Source: Deltaproteobacteria bacterium
Lineage (GTDB): Bacteria > Desulfobacterota > Syntrophia > Syntrophales > Smithellaceae
NCBI GenBank assembly: GCA_025361065.1
Contig: JANYAY010000161.1
Coordinates: forward strand, 1-33,308
Reading direction: 5' to 3'
DNA length: 33,308 nucleotides
Part shown: positions 1 through 7,386 of the stretch, one piece after another
How the letters are laid out: each line of letters starts with the position of its first letter
Numbering within the stretch: the stretch's first letter is position 1
Notes under the pieces: model-generated
The model's database searches: none
The model's input: the letters and a program-made list of their open reading frames with translations, nothing else
Told to the model about the DNA's origin: nothing
Program-made: the position numbers and the translations under genes

Positions 1-191
1 GTTTTTATTACACTTTTAGTTTTGATTTCCAGCATCCAATAAAACCGATCAAAAGAATGCCAAGTCCTTTAAGCACTGTTACACGTATGATGCCCTAAGC
101 CCCCTTTGTACACGGGGTCTGAAGTTCAACTCATCTTACCCCGACCAGAATTTTTGTCTTCAGTTTTGCCGCATTTATCTTATTAGGCACT

Positions 192-1463
192 TTGTTATTG
201 TGGCTTCCTTTTTCCACAAATCAAAAGAGTTTGAGTTTTGTTGACGCGTTATTTACATCTGCATCAGCCGTGTGTGTCACCGGCCTCGCTTCTATCGACC
301 TGAGCAAAGATCTTTCTTTAACCGGCCAGATCATTACACTGATTCTTTTTCAGGTAGGTGGTTTGGGAATCATTACCTTTTCCATTGTTCTTTTTGCTTT
401 AATGGGGCGGGGCGTTTCTTTTAAAGGACGCGAAATAGCTCAGTCTGCTTTTTTACATACACCGAGGAGTGATTTCTATATAATTGTCAAAAAAGTTCTG
501 CTCTATTCCTTCGTGATTGAAGCCTCCGGCACATTTTTTTTGTTTCTGCGTTTCATCCAGGATTTTCCGCCGGTGCTGGCCTTTTATCATGCCGTCTATA
601 ATGCCGTCTCCGCTTTTAATAACTGCGGCTATTCTTTATTTACAAATAATTTGATGGCCTATCAAAGCGATGTTTTAGTTAACGTAACGATTATGGTTTT
701 GATTATTCTGGGAGGCATCGGCTTCATTGTGCTCTATGAAGTACTGGCGAAATTGCGCGGTCAGGAAAAGAGACTTTCCATTCATACCAAGATTGTCCTG
801 ACAACAACGGCTTTTTTGATTCTTCTGGGCACCGTCTGTTTTTATTTTATGGAGATGAATAATGTTTTAAAAGGGATGAATTTAAAGACGTCAATTCTTG
901 CTTCTTTCTTTCAGGCGGTCGTGCCGCGTACGGCCGGTTTCAATACCGTGGATATCGGAGCGCTGACCAACTCTACACTTCTTATCGTTATGATCCTGAT
1001 GTTTATCGGAGCCTCACCCGGTTCTACCGGAGGAGGCATTAAAACCACGAGCTTTACACTGCTGATGCTGCTGATTATTAATCGCATCCGCGGTAATGAA
1101 AATGTGAATATTGCCAATCGTACGATACCAAAAGATACAATGGAGAAAACAATATATATAATATTTGCTTCTGCTTTTTGTGTCGGCCTCATCACATCTG
1201 TTCTTTTACTGACGAGCAGCGGTGATACGACCCCTCTGGCCAGCCGGCATAAATTTGTTGAGTATTTATTTGAAACTGTTTCTGCTTTCGGGACTGTCGG
1301 ACTATCGATGAATTTGACACCCAAACTCAATGATATTCAAAAATATGCCATAATCTTTATGATGTTTGCCGGACGGGTTGGGCCGCTGACGCTGGCTTTT
1401 GCCTGGTACTCTTCCAGGAGGAGAGGTTTGACTTATGCGGAAGAATCGGTGATGGTGGGTTAA
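192..1463 (+). CDS. ktrB: KtrB/TrkH-family potassium transporter, membrane subunit
   Basis: Ion-conducting membrane subunit of a Ktr-type K+ uptake system (K+, possibly coupled to Na+, into the cytoplasm). The four pore-loop glycine motifs of the superfamily are visible in order: VTGL near the N-terminus, NNCGYS, RTAGFN and GTVGLS. The C-terminus (GRVGPLTLAFAW) is KtrB-like, and ktrA follows 16 bases downstream, which favours Ktr over Trk. The track start is a TTG inside the first membrane helix. The frame is open further upstream to a TGA at 120-122 and encodes TPTRIFVFSFAAFILLGTLLL, which resembles the true family N-terminus, but no ATG, GTG or TTG occurs in that extension. The real start is therefore unresolved (rare ATT at 150, an upstream frameshift, or a rearranged left edge). 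Confidence 0.9.
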   Translation: MLLWLPFSTNQKSLSFVDALFTSASAVCVTGLASIDLSKDLSLTGQIITLILFQVGGLGIITFSIVLFALMGRGVSFKGREIAQSAFLHTPRSDFYIIVKKVLLYSFVIEASGTFFLFLRFIQDFPPVLAFYHAVYNAVSAFNNCGYSLFTNNLMAYQSDVLVNVTIMVLIILGGIGFIVLYEVLAKLRGQEKRLSIHTKIVLTTTAFLILLGTVCFYFMEMNNVLKGMNLKTSILASFFQAVVPRTAGFNTVDIGALTNSTLLIVMILMFIGASPGSTGGGIKTTSFTLLMLLIINRIRGNENVNIANRTIPKDTMEKTIYIIFASAFCVGLITSVLLLTSSGDTTPLASRHKFVEYLFETVSAFGTVGLSMNLTPKLNDIQKYAIIFMMFAGRVGPLTLAFAWYSSRRRGLTYAEESVMVG

Positions 1464-1479
1464 TTAGAAGGAGGGCACA

Positions 1480-2127
1480 ATGAGGAGAGCCGTCGTAATA
1501 GGATTGGGAATATTTGGTTACCATATTGCCCGTACTTTGTTTGAAAATGGGTTTGAAGTTGTAGCCATTGATAAAAATAAGGAAGCTATTCAAAGAATAA
1601 GGGATTATTCCAGCAAGGCAGTCCTGGCTGATGGCACGGATAAAGAGGTAATGGAAGAAATAGGCATTCATGAAGATGATATTGCCATAATTTCCTTTGG
1701 TGAAGATCTGGCGGCCAGCACTTTGATTACGCTGCATTTGAGGCAACAGAAAGTAAAAAATATCATTGTCAAAGCGCCAAATGAAGAACATAAATTAATA
1801 TTGGAAAAAGTAGGGGCAACAGAAGTCATTATTCCCGAGATGGAGATTGCTAAAAAAATAGCTAAGAGCCTTACTTCACCGAACATGATGGATTATATAC
1901 CGCTCTCCGAAGATTATATAATTTCGGAAATGGCGCCGCCGAACAGTTTTCTGGGAAAGACAATTCGGGAACTGGGACTCCGCGCCAAATACCATATAGA
2001 AGTAATTGCCGTGCGCGATGTTATCTCTGATAATGTCCAAATGGTGCCGCAAGCCGATTTTGTCGTTAAAGACGGAGAAGTACTTGTTGTAATTGGGAAA
2101 GAAGCAGATATCAGGAAAATTAAGTAA
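1480..2127 (+). CDS. ktrA: KtrA/TrkA-type K+ uptake regulatory subunit (RCK domains)
   Basis: Cytoplasmic gating ring subunit that binds nucleotide and controls the KtrB channel. RCK_N Rossmann fold at residues ~4-120 with GLGIFG at 8-13 and an acidic residue ending the second strand (VVAID); RCK_C at ~135-215. At 215 aa it has the single RCK_N/RCK_C unit of KtrA rather than the doubled TrkA form. A strong Shine-Dalgarno (GAAGGAGG) sits before the ATG, and the 16-base gap to ktrB implies one transcript. No terminator is seen after the stop; the repeat cluster at 2137 begins almost at once. Confidence 0.93.
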   Translation: MRRAVVIGLGIFGYHIARTLFENGFEVVAIDKNKEAIQRIRDYSSKAVLADGTDKEVMEEIGIHEDDIAIISFGEDLAASTLITLHLRQQKVKNIIVKAPNEEHKLILEKVGATEVIIPEMEIAKKIAKSLTSPNMMDYIPLSEDYIISEMAPPNSFLGKTIRELGLRAKYHIEVIAVRDVISDNVQMVPQADFVVKDGEVLVVIGKEADIRKIK

Positions 2128-2136
2128 TTATTGTTT

Positions 2137-2190
2137 ATTGATCAACCTCCTCGCGAGCTCGCTGTCGAGGTATGAAATGAACGCCATTAT
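2137..2190 (-). repeat. 54-bp dispersed repeat, copy 1 (inverted relative to copy 2)
   Basis: The reverse complement of this segment matches 6286-6339 along its whole 54 bases with only a few differences by eye. The shared core reads ATAATGrCGTTCATTTCAT followed by a CCTCG...CGAGG hairpin and GGTTGAT. Both copies lie immediately after a stop codon (ktrA here, hisA there). The outer end overlaps the left terminus of the MITE-like element at 2185. Confidence 0.75.
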
Positions 2191-2325
2191 GAGAGCTTTG
2201 CACAACTTCCTTTTCAGTCATTCCGGTGAAAATCGGAATCCAGAAATACCCGAAAATACTGGATACCGGCCTGCGCCGGTATGACAATTGATGGATTGGC
2301 CTGGTTGTGCAAAGGTCTCATTATG
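2185..2325. mobile_element. MITE-like element, 141 bp, 22-bp terminal inverted repeats
   Basis: The left end CATTATGAGAGCTTTGCACAAC and right end GTTGTGCAAAGGTCTCATTATG are inverted repeats matching at 20 of 22 positions. The interior has no coding capacity and carries a REP-like palindrome. A non-autonomous element mobilised by a transposase encoded elsewhere is the likely explanation. I could not identify a target-site duplication with certainty. The 63-aa track ORF across it is not a gene. Confidence 0.65.
2217..2285. repeat. REP-like palindrome nested in the MITE-like element
   Basis: GTCATTCCGGTGAAAATCGG...AATCCAG is followed by a 15-base spacer and CTGGATACCGGCCTGCGCCGG...TATGAC, so the two arms form a long imperfect palindrome. 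The arm consensus (GTCAT..CCGG...AATCCAG) is a widespread intergenic repeat type in deltaproteobacteria. A related unit occurs at 27565-27612. Confidence 0.65.
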
Positions 2326-2355
2326 TCGTAGCAAGTTGCGGAGAATTAACACTCG

Positions 2356-2371
2356 TCCCGCGTGAGCGGGA
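2356..2371. other. Short GC-rich hairpin
   Basis: CCCGC-GTGA-GCGGG is a perfect 5-bp stem with a tetraloop, just beyond the stop codon of the minus-strand gene at 2384. It could act as a weak transcription barrier for that gene, but no T-run follows on either strand, so I do not call it an intrinsic terminator. Confidence 0.35.
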
Positions 2372-2383
2372 TTAAATAACGGC

Positions 2384-2680
2384 TTAATTCTTTATGTCTT
2401 TTAATTTTTCCAGTTCTTCTTTGTAGCGTTCAGCCTGGGCTTTTACAACTTCAATTTCCTCTTTCGCCTTTTCCAGTTTTTCGTCCTGTCTTTGCCTTTC
2501 TTCACGCACTTTATCCTGTATTTCATCAATTCCCACATAGACGGCCAGCGCACCTCCTAAAAGCAGGCTGATCGGAAACGCACCCCGGATAATAATCATA
2601 AAATCTGCCCACCAGAAGATCAGGCTGATCAATCCAAGTACAGAAAATATGACTCCGCCAATTAATAAAGACATAATCAA
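2384..2680 (-). CDS. Small membrane protein with C-terminal coiled coil, unknown function
   Basis: This 98-residue protein is not a family I recognise. Two hydrophobic segments (about residues 2-23 and 28-50) are followed by a strongly charged helix from ~52 to the end, rich in E, K, Q and R with heptad-like spacing (DKVREERQRQDEKLEKAKEEIE). The expected topology is a membrane hairpin with a long cytoplasmic coiled coil, suggesting oligomerisation or a scaffold role, but there is no catalytic motif. It stands alone on the minus strand between the ktr and his genes. A GGCGGGGGTTGAT sequence just upstream of the ATG gives a plausible ribosome binding site. Confidence 0.7.
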   Translation of the reverse strand: MIMSLLIGGVIFSVLGLISLIFWWADFMIIIRGAFPISLLLGGALAVYVGIDEIQDKVREERQRQDEKLEKAKEEIEVVKAQAERYKEELEKLKDIKN

Positions 2681-2867
2681 CCCCCGCCTGAAGATAAATT
2701 ATAAAATAAGATGATACAATGATGGTAATTTTTATCATGAAAGACGGGTTTAGGCAAGTTGGAAATAGATGGTTATCAGGATGCAGTAATGAAAATATTA
2801 CTTGATTTAAAAGAATTCATCATTTAAGTGTTATTGCTTAACTAAATTCATATATATAAGGAAAAAA

Positions 2868-3242
2868 ATGATCAAGCCGAATTTTGCCAAAGGTGACGGG
2901 CTTATTCCTGCTATTGCTCAAGATGTTGATACTAAAGAAGTTCTTATGATGGCTTACATGAATGAACAGGCATGGGAAGCAACTGTAAAAACAGGTAAAG
3001 CTACATACTGGAGCAGGTCTCGCAATTCTTTGTGGTTAAAAGGAGAAACATCGGGCAATGTCCAGTTGGTAAAAGATATCTTTATCGATTGTGATGATGA
3101 CACGATTTTGTTGCTGGTCTCGCAATTAGGAGAAGCCGCTTGTCACACCGGATATAAATCATGTTTTTACCGGAAGCTGAAAGACGGAGATTGCGTTGTC
3201 GTTGGAAAAAAGATATTCGATCCCAAGGATGTGTATAAATGA
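2868..3242 (+). CDS. hisI: Phosphoribosyl-AMP cyclohydrolase
   Basis: Catalyses ring opening of phosphoribosyl-AMP to ProFAR in histidine biosynthesis (cytosol, Zn/Mg-dependent). Family signatures are [18 protein letters not shown], the metal-binding DCDDDT and [12 protein letters not shown] with the conserved Cys/His ligands. At 124 aa it is the stand-alone HisI without the HisE pyrophosphatase domain, so hisE must be elsewhere. The start follows AGGA at 2858-2861. The stop overlaps the hisG start by four bases (ATGA), indicating translational coupling. Confidence 0.96.
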   Translation: MIKPNFAKGDGLIPAIAQDVDTKEVLMMAYMNEQAWEATVKTGKATYWSRSRNSLWLKGETSGNVQLVKDIFIDCDDDTILLLVSQLGEAACHTGYKSCFYRKLKDGDCVVVGKKIFDPKDVYK

Positions 3243-4111
3243 ATGTTTTAAAAATAGGTATTCCCAAAGGAAGTTTGGAAAATAATACGGTAGATCTGTT
3301 TAAAAGGGCCGGCTGGCGAATTTCTTATGACAGCCGCAGTTATTTCCCTGATATTGACGATCCGGAAATAACCTGTTCGCTGGTACGAGCCCAGGAAATG
3401 TCACGTTATGTTGAAGACGGTCATTTAGACATGGGACTAACCGGAATCGACTGGATTCAGGAAAATTCATCTGATGTTGTTGCCGTTCAGGATTTGGTTT
3501 ATTCCAAAGTATCTACGCGTCAGGCGCGCTGGGTGCTCGTCGTGCGCGATGATTCACCTTACAAATCAATTGAAGATATGGAAGGGAAGAGCATATCAAC
3601 CGAACTGGTTAATTTTACAAAAAAATATTTTGCCGAAAGAAACATTAATGTTCATGTTGAATTTTCCTGGGGAGCGACGGAAGCTAAAGTAGTGGAGGGC
3701 CTTGTTGATGCCGTTGTTGAAGTAACGGAAACAGGTTCTACGATTCGCGCCAATAAATTACGGATCATTCACGACTTAATGAAAACAAATACGCAGTTGA
3801 TTGCCAATCGAACTGCCTGGAATGATTCCTGGAAGCGCAAAAAAATCGAACAAATTCGAACATTACTCATGGGCTCTCTACTGGCGATGGGTAAAGTTGG
3901 CCTGAAAATGAATGTTTCCCAAGAAAATTTGGCAAGAGTAATGTCGCTGCTTCCTTCACTCAAAGAGCCGACCGTCTCTAATTTATTTTCGGGTGAATGG
4001 TTAGCGGTAGAGACGATCGCCGATGCGGGTATTGTCCGGGATTTGATTCCGGTGCTTTTAGAAGCAGGTGCGCAAGGCATAATCGAATATCCCCTGAACA
4101 AAGTTATTTGA
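3239..4111 (+). CDS. hisG: ATP phosphoribosyltransferase, long form
   Basis: First enzyme of histidine biosynthesis: condenses ATP with PRPP. The N-terminal catalytic domain (residues ~1-215) includes MGLTGIDW and the segment [21 protein letters not shown]. The C-terminal ~75 residues ([23 protein letters not shown]...) match the regulatory ACT-like domain, so this is the long hexameric type that is feedback-inhibited by histidine and needs no HisZ. It overlaps hisI by four bases and precedes hisB by 16 bases. Confidence 0.96.
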   Translation: MNVLKIGIPKGSLENNTVDLFKRAGWRISYDSRSYFPDIDDPEITCSLVRAQEMSRYVEDGHLDMGLTGIDWIQENSSDVVAVQDLVYSKVSTRQARWVLVVRDDSPYKSIEDMEGKSISTELVNFTKKYFAERNINVHVEFSWGATEAKVVEGLVDAVVEVTETGSTIRANKLRIIHDLMKTNTQLIANRTAWNDSWKRKKIEQIRTLLMGSLLAMGKVGLKMNVSQENLARVMSLLPSLKEPTVSNLFSGEWLAVETIADAGIVRDLIPVLLEAGAQGIIEYPLNKVI

Positions 4112-4127
4112 TTAAGGGAGACATACT

Positions 4128-4715
4128 ATGGCAAGAAAAGCAAAGATCGTCCGTAAAACAACAGAAACTGACATCGCGCTCGAAATTGATTTAGATAATA
4201 CCGCAGCAAGCAAGATTGCCACATCAATTCCGTTTTTAGACCATATGCTCGAGCTTGTTGCCCGGCATGGCTTTCTGAAACTTATAGTCCACAGCAAGGG
4301 CGATACACAAATTGATGATCACCATCTGGTGGAAGACCTGGGTATTTGTCTGGGCATGGCTGTAGGCCAGGCTCTGGGGAAAAAAATAGGCATCAACCGG
4401 TATGGAGCGGCTTCTGTGCCGATGGATGAATGTTTATGCCGCGTGGATCTCGATATTTCCGGCAGACCATATTTGATTTACAGAGTTAAGTTCGAACGAC
4501 GGAAAATCGGCGGTTTTGATCCGGCGCTGGTTAAAGAATTTTTTAAGGCTTTTACCGACCATAGTGGTATAACATTGCATATCAATCTGGCGTATGGGAG
4601 CAACAGTCACCATATCATTGAAGCGGTGTTTAAAGCATTTGCCCGTGCTTTGAGAGATGCCGTAACTGTCGATAAAAAAATCAACGGAGTGCTTTCAACG
4701 AAGGGGAGCCTCTAA
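4128..4715 (+). CDS. hisB: Imidazoleglycerol-phosphate dehydratase
   Basis: Converts imidazole-glycerol phosphate to imidazole-acetol phosphate. This is the 195-aa monofunctional form with no phosphatase domain. Metal and active-site signatures are present: FLDHMLELVARHG, DDHHLVEDLGICLG, DHSGI, and NSHHIIEAVFKAFARALRDAV. GGGAG lies upstream of the ATG. The C-terminus GVLSTKGSL is the usual ending, so the gene is intact. Confidence 0.97.
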   Translation: MARKAKIVRKTTETDIALEIDLDNTAASKIATSIPFLDHMLELVARHGFLKLIVHSKGDTQIDDHHLVEDLGICLGMAVGQALGKKIGINRYGAASVPMDECLCRVDLDISGRPYLIYRVKFERRKIGGFDPALVKEFFKAFTDHSGITLHINLAYGSNSHHIIEAVFKAFARALRDAVTVDKKINGVLSTKGSL

Positions 4716-4734
4716 GAAAAGGAAGGTCAATATC

Positions 4735-5418
4735 TTGCATAATCCTTTCCGGAAAAAGAATGGTTTTCTTGCAGTTTTGGTGTTGGTTTTGCTCTTGATC
4801 CCGGTATTTGCTTCTTATAGCGCGGAAAAAGCAGTTGATAAAACCAAGCCTCCGGTACGAATGGCAATAATTCCATCACAAGCAGTGCTGCCAAAAGCAG
4901 AAGCAGGTAATGCTGTCTGCCCGCTTTGCGGCGCAGTCTACTTTGGAGGAAAAATTGCAAAAGGCGGAGAAGGGGTTGTTGAAGAATTATTGTTGGAAAA
5001 ATTGAAAGATTTTAAGGAAATAGAAATAATTCCACAGGAAAAAGTAGAGGCCATTTATAAACGTATTAGTGCCGAATCGCTAAAGATGCCGTTATTGGAA
5101 ATTGTTAAAAAGACGGGTGCGGAATTGGATGCCGATTTAGTAGCTGTGGGTTATGTTTTCCGTTATGTAGAAAGAATCGGTTATGATTATTCAGTGGAAA
5201 AAGCAGCTTCGGTAGCTTTTGAAATCAATTTTATCAATCCCAGGGATGGCAGTATAGTCTGGCGGGGTGTTTTTGATAAGACCCAGAAATCATTAATGGA
5301 AGATGTTTTTCAAATAGCTTCTTTTTATAAAGGACACGGTAAATGGCTAACTGCCCGCGAATTGACAAAACAGGGTATGAATCAGGCTTTTAAAACATTT
5401 TCCGGAGCCGAGCACTAG
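4735..5418 (+). CDS. Secreted/periplasmic protein of unknown function inside the his operon
   Basis: I do not recognise the family with confidence. The TTG start is supported by AAGGAAGG about ten bases upstream. A signal peptide is clear: KK, then a hydrophobic stretch (FLAVLVLVLLLIPVFASYSA) with probable cleavage after ASYSA; there is no lipobox. The mature part has a CPLCG motif at ~62-66 that could bind metal or form a disulfide, then an alpha/beta domain resembling the nucleotide-free 'envelope lipoprotein' folds (ADLVAVGYVFRYVER, INPRDGSIVWRGVF). It occupies the place where hisH is often found, between hisB and hisA, but has no glutamine amidotransferase motif, so it is not HisH. Its link to histidine synthesis may be positional only. 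Confidence 0.75.
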   Translation: MHNPFRKKNGFLAVLVLVLLLIPVFASYSAEKAVDKTKPPVRMAIIPSQAVLPKAEAGNAVCPLCGAVYFGGKIAKGGEGVVEELLLEKLKDFKEIEIIPQEKVEAIYKRISAESLKMPLLEIVKKTGAELDADLVAVGYVFRYVERIGYDYSVEKAASVAFEINFINPRDGSIVWRGVFDKTQKSLMEDVFQIASFYKGHGKWLTARELTKQGMNQAFKTFSGAEH

Positions 5419-5507
5419 AATATTACATTGCAGACAATATTTTTTCCTCTTGCGGAATTGCCGTTCAAGAGGCATTCCGCACTGAACTTCAATTGGGGAG
5501 AGTTTTT

Positions 5508-6263
5508 TTGATCATTATTCCAGCTATTGACATAAAAGATGGCAAGTGCGTACGCTTAGCCCAGGGTGATTTTGACCGAGTGACTGTCTATGCAGATGAT
5601 CCGGTCGATATGGCACTCCTCTGGGCGCAAAAAGGCGCCCAATTGATTCATATAGTTGATCTTGATGGTTCCGTGGCCGGAGTACCCCGTAATGCCGGGA
5701 AGATTTTGGAAATAAGCAGAAAAGTGCAAATTCCGATTCAGGTAGGTGGTGGCATCAGAAACCGGGAGACCATTGACTATTATTTAAATCTTGGTATTGC
5801 GAGTGTCATTTTGGGTACAGCTGCCCTTAAGGACGAACAATTTGTCAGGATTGCAGGTAGAGATTATCCGGGGAGAATAATACTGGGGATTGATGCTCTC
5901 GAAGGTAAAGTGGCGATTCGCGGCTGGACTCAAAGAACTGAAGCGACTGCTATTGATCTGGCGAAGCGTTATGAAAACTGCGGCCTTAAAGCAATTGTTT
6001 ACACTGACATCAAACGCGACGGCATGCAAACCGGCGTGAATATTGAAGCCACAGGCGAATTGGCAAAAGAAGTGAACATACCGGTTATTGCATCCGGCGG
6101 GGTTGCGGCAATTGCTGACATAGAAAAACTTCTCGCAATTAAAGATTGTTCTATTTACGGCGTTATCATCGGTCGTGCGCTCTATACCGGAGCGATTTCT
6201 CTGGAAGAAGCGATTAATAAAAGCAAGAATGTTTCATCCCGCTCACTTGGGGACGAGCGTTAA
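5508..6263 (+). CDS. hisA: ProFAR isomerase (HisA)
   Basis: TIM-barrel isomerase acting on ProFAR to give PRFAR. I place the start at the TTG at 5508, giving MIIIPAIDIKDGKCVRL, which matches the family start and lies seven bases after GGGGAGA; the track start at 5493 would put the Shine-Dalgarno inside the coding region. Catalytic aspartates lie in AID near the N-terminus and in LGIDALEG; phosphate-binding loops QVGGGIR and IASGGV are present. hisF, its usual downstream partner, is absent; repeat DNA and a HIT gene follow. Confidence 0.95.
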   Translation: MIIIPAIDIKDGKCVRLAQGDFDRVTVYADDPVDMALLWAQKGAQLIHIVDLDGSVAGVPRNAGKILEISRKVQIPIQVGGGIRNRETIDYYLNLGIASVILGTAALKDEQFVRIAGRDYPGRIILGIDALEGKVAIRGWTQRTEATAIDLAKRYENCGLKAIVYTDIKRDGMQTGVNIEATGELAKEVNIPVIASGGVAAIADIEKLLAIKDCSIYGVIIGRALYTGAISLEEAINKSKNVSSRSLGDER

Positions 6264-6285
6264 TTCTCGTGAGCTCGCTCGCGAT

Positions 6286-6339
6286 ATAATGACGTTCATT
6301 TCATGCCTCGCAAGCTCGCTCGCGAGGTGGTTGATTAAT
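6286..6339 (+). repeat. 54-bp dispersed repeat, copy 2
   Basis: Matches the reverse complement of 2137-2190. It contains the hairpin CCTCGCAAGCTCGCTCGCGAGG. A second, similar GAGCTCGCTCGC segment lies just before it at ~6268-6283. The unit ends 25 bases before the HIT start codon. Confidence 0.75.
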
Positions 6340-6364
6340 CGGTGGCATTGGGGAGGTGATGATT

Positions 6365-6709
6365 ATGTCTGATTGCCTGTTTTGTAAAATTGCCAAAGGA
6401 GAGATATCCTGCACAAAAGTTTACGAAGACGACAGAGTTTTAGCCTTCGATGATATTCATCCGATGGCTCCGGTACATGTTATTCTAATTCCCAAAAGAC
6501 ATTTATCGACACTTTTGGATGTAGATTCCCAGGACATTACTGTTGCCGGTGATCTGATTTCTGCTGCCCGGAAAATTGCGCAAATCAAAGGAATTGCCCA
6601 AAAAGGTTTTCGCACTGTAATTAATTGCAATGCCGAAGGAGGGCAGGTGGTTTTTCATTTGCATATGCATATTCTTGGCGGCAGGAAGTTGCAGGATCAA
6701 TTAGGTTAG
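6365..6709 (+). CDS. HIT-family nucleotide-binding hydrolase
   Basis: Histidine-triad protein of the HINT/purine nucleoside phosphoramidase type. It has the N-terminal CLFCKIAKGEIS zinc-like motif, the HVILIPKRHL segment and the catalytic triad HLHMHIL near the end, with the typical length of 114 aa. I choose the ATG at 6365 because GGGAGG (6351-6356) is correctly spaced from it; the GTG at 6356 and ATG at 6359 lie too close. The TAG stop lies in the first bases of the repeat that begins at 6706. HIT genes often neighbour his genes in this group. Confidence 0.92.
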   Translation: MSDCLFCKIAKGEISCTKVYEDDRVLAFDDIHPMAPVHVILIPKRHLSTLLDVDSQDITVAGDLISAARKIAQIKGIAQKGFRTVINCNAEGGQVVFHLHMHILGGRKLQDQLG

Positions 6710-6853
6710 GAACCGTTACGAAATAAACATTTCGTTACGGATCCTTATGCCGTTTGTAATAATGTTTTGATCAGGTCTTGCCATAACCTGATAACCTGAA
6801 GGTCACGCGAGGTCACAAGACCCGCATGGGTGGTTGTTTTTGAACAACGGCTT
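6706..6853 (-). repeat. ~147-bp structured repeat family, copy A (minus orientation)
   Basis: On the minus strand it begins AAGCCGTTGTTCAAAAACAACC and ends TTTCGTAACGGTTCCTAA, as do copies B (9163-9309) and C (11238-11382). Internal conserved blocks are CCCATGCGGGT, CAAGAC, CGGCATAAGG and a terminal hairpin CCGTTACGAAAT/ATTTCGTTACGG. The middle differs between copies; this one has duplicated GGTCAC and ATAACCT motifs. It fills the gap between the HIT gene and yqeY. Confidence 0.85.
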
Positions 6854-6877
6854 AGGAATTCTTAGAGGGTGAAGATT

Positions 6878-7321
6878 ATGGATATAAATGTAAAAATAAA
6901 TGTAGAAATGGTAGCCGCTGCCAAAGCTAAAGACAAAATCCGGCTTTCGGCAATCCGAATGTTAAAAACAGCGGTGCATAATAAGGAAATTGATTTAATG
7001 CGGCCGCTGAATGAAACGGAAACTTTGCAGATACTCTCCGGTATAGTCAAGCAAAGGAAAGATTCCATCGAGCAGTTTGCCAAAGGCGGCAGAATTGACC
7101 TTGTGGAAAAGGAAACAGCTGAATTAAAAGTTGTACAGGAATTCATGCCCGCTCAAATGACGGACGAAGAGGTGGAAGCCATAATCAAGAAGGCGATTAT
7201 GGAAAGCGGTGCCGTATCCATTAAAGATATGGGCAAAGTGATGAAAGTGCTGATGCCGCAATTGACCGGCAAGGCAGACGGTAAAGCGGTGGGTGACAAA
7301 GTTAAAGAGCTGTTGTCCTGA
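6878..7321 (+). CDS. yqeY: YqeY/GatB-domain protein
   Basis: Homologous to the tRNA-interacting C-terminal domain of GatB. Stand-alone YqeY proteins are ~148 aa, and this one is 147 aa from the ATG at 6878, which follows AGAGGG with an eight-base gap. Family features are the helical N-terminus (VAAAKAKDKIRLSAIRMLKTAVHNKEIDL), VKQRKDSIEQF and the C-terminal GKVMKVLMPQLTGKADGKAV. It lies upstream of dnaG and rpoD, as in the common rpsU-yqeY-dnaG-rpoD cluster, but rpsU is not present. Exact molecular function is not established for the family. Confidence 0.92.
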   Translation: MDINVKINVEMVAAAKAKDKIRLSAIRMLKTAVHNKEIDLMRPLNETETLQILSGIVKQRKDSIEQFAKGGRIDLVEKETAELKVVQEFMPAQMTDEEVEAIIKKAIMESGAVSIKDMGKVMKVLMPQLTGKADGKAVGDKVKELLS

Positions 7322-7386
7322 GTATTTGTTTTTCCCCCGGTGAAAAACATAGATAGATTAATTCCAGAGCGGGTAATAATACTTAA

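Noticed and set aside
2093-2284. 63-aa plus-strand ORF after ktrA
   Set aside because: It starts inside ktrA and runs through the 54-bp repeat, MITE end and REP palindrome; its protein sequence is translated repeat DNA.
6356-6364. GTG/ATG alternative starts for the HIT gene
   Set aside because: They overlap or nearly touch the Shine-Dalgarno sequence; ATG 6365 has correct spacing and the family N-terminus.
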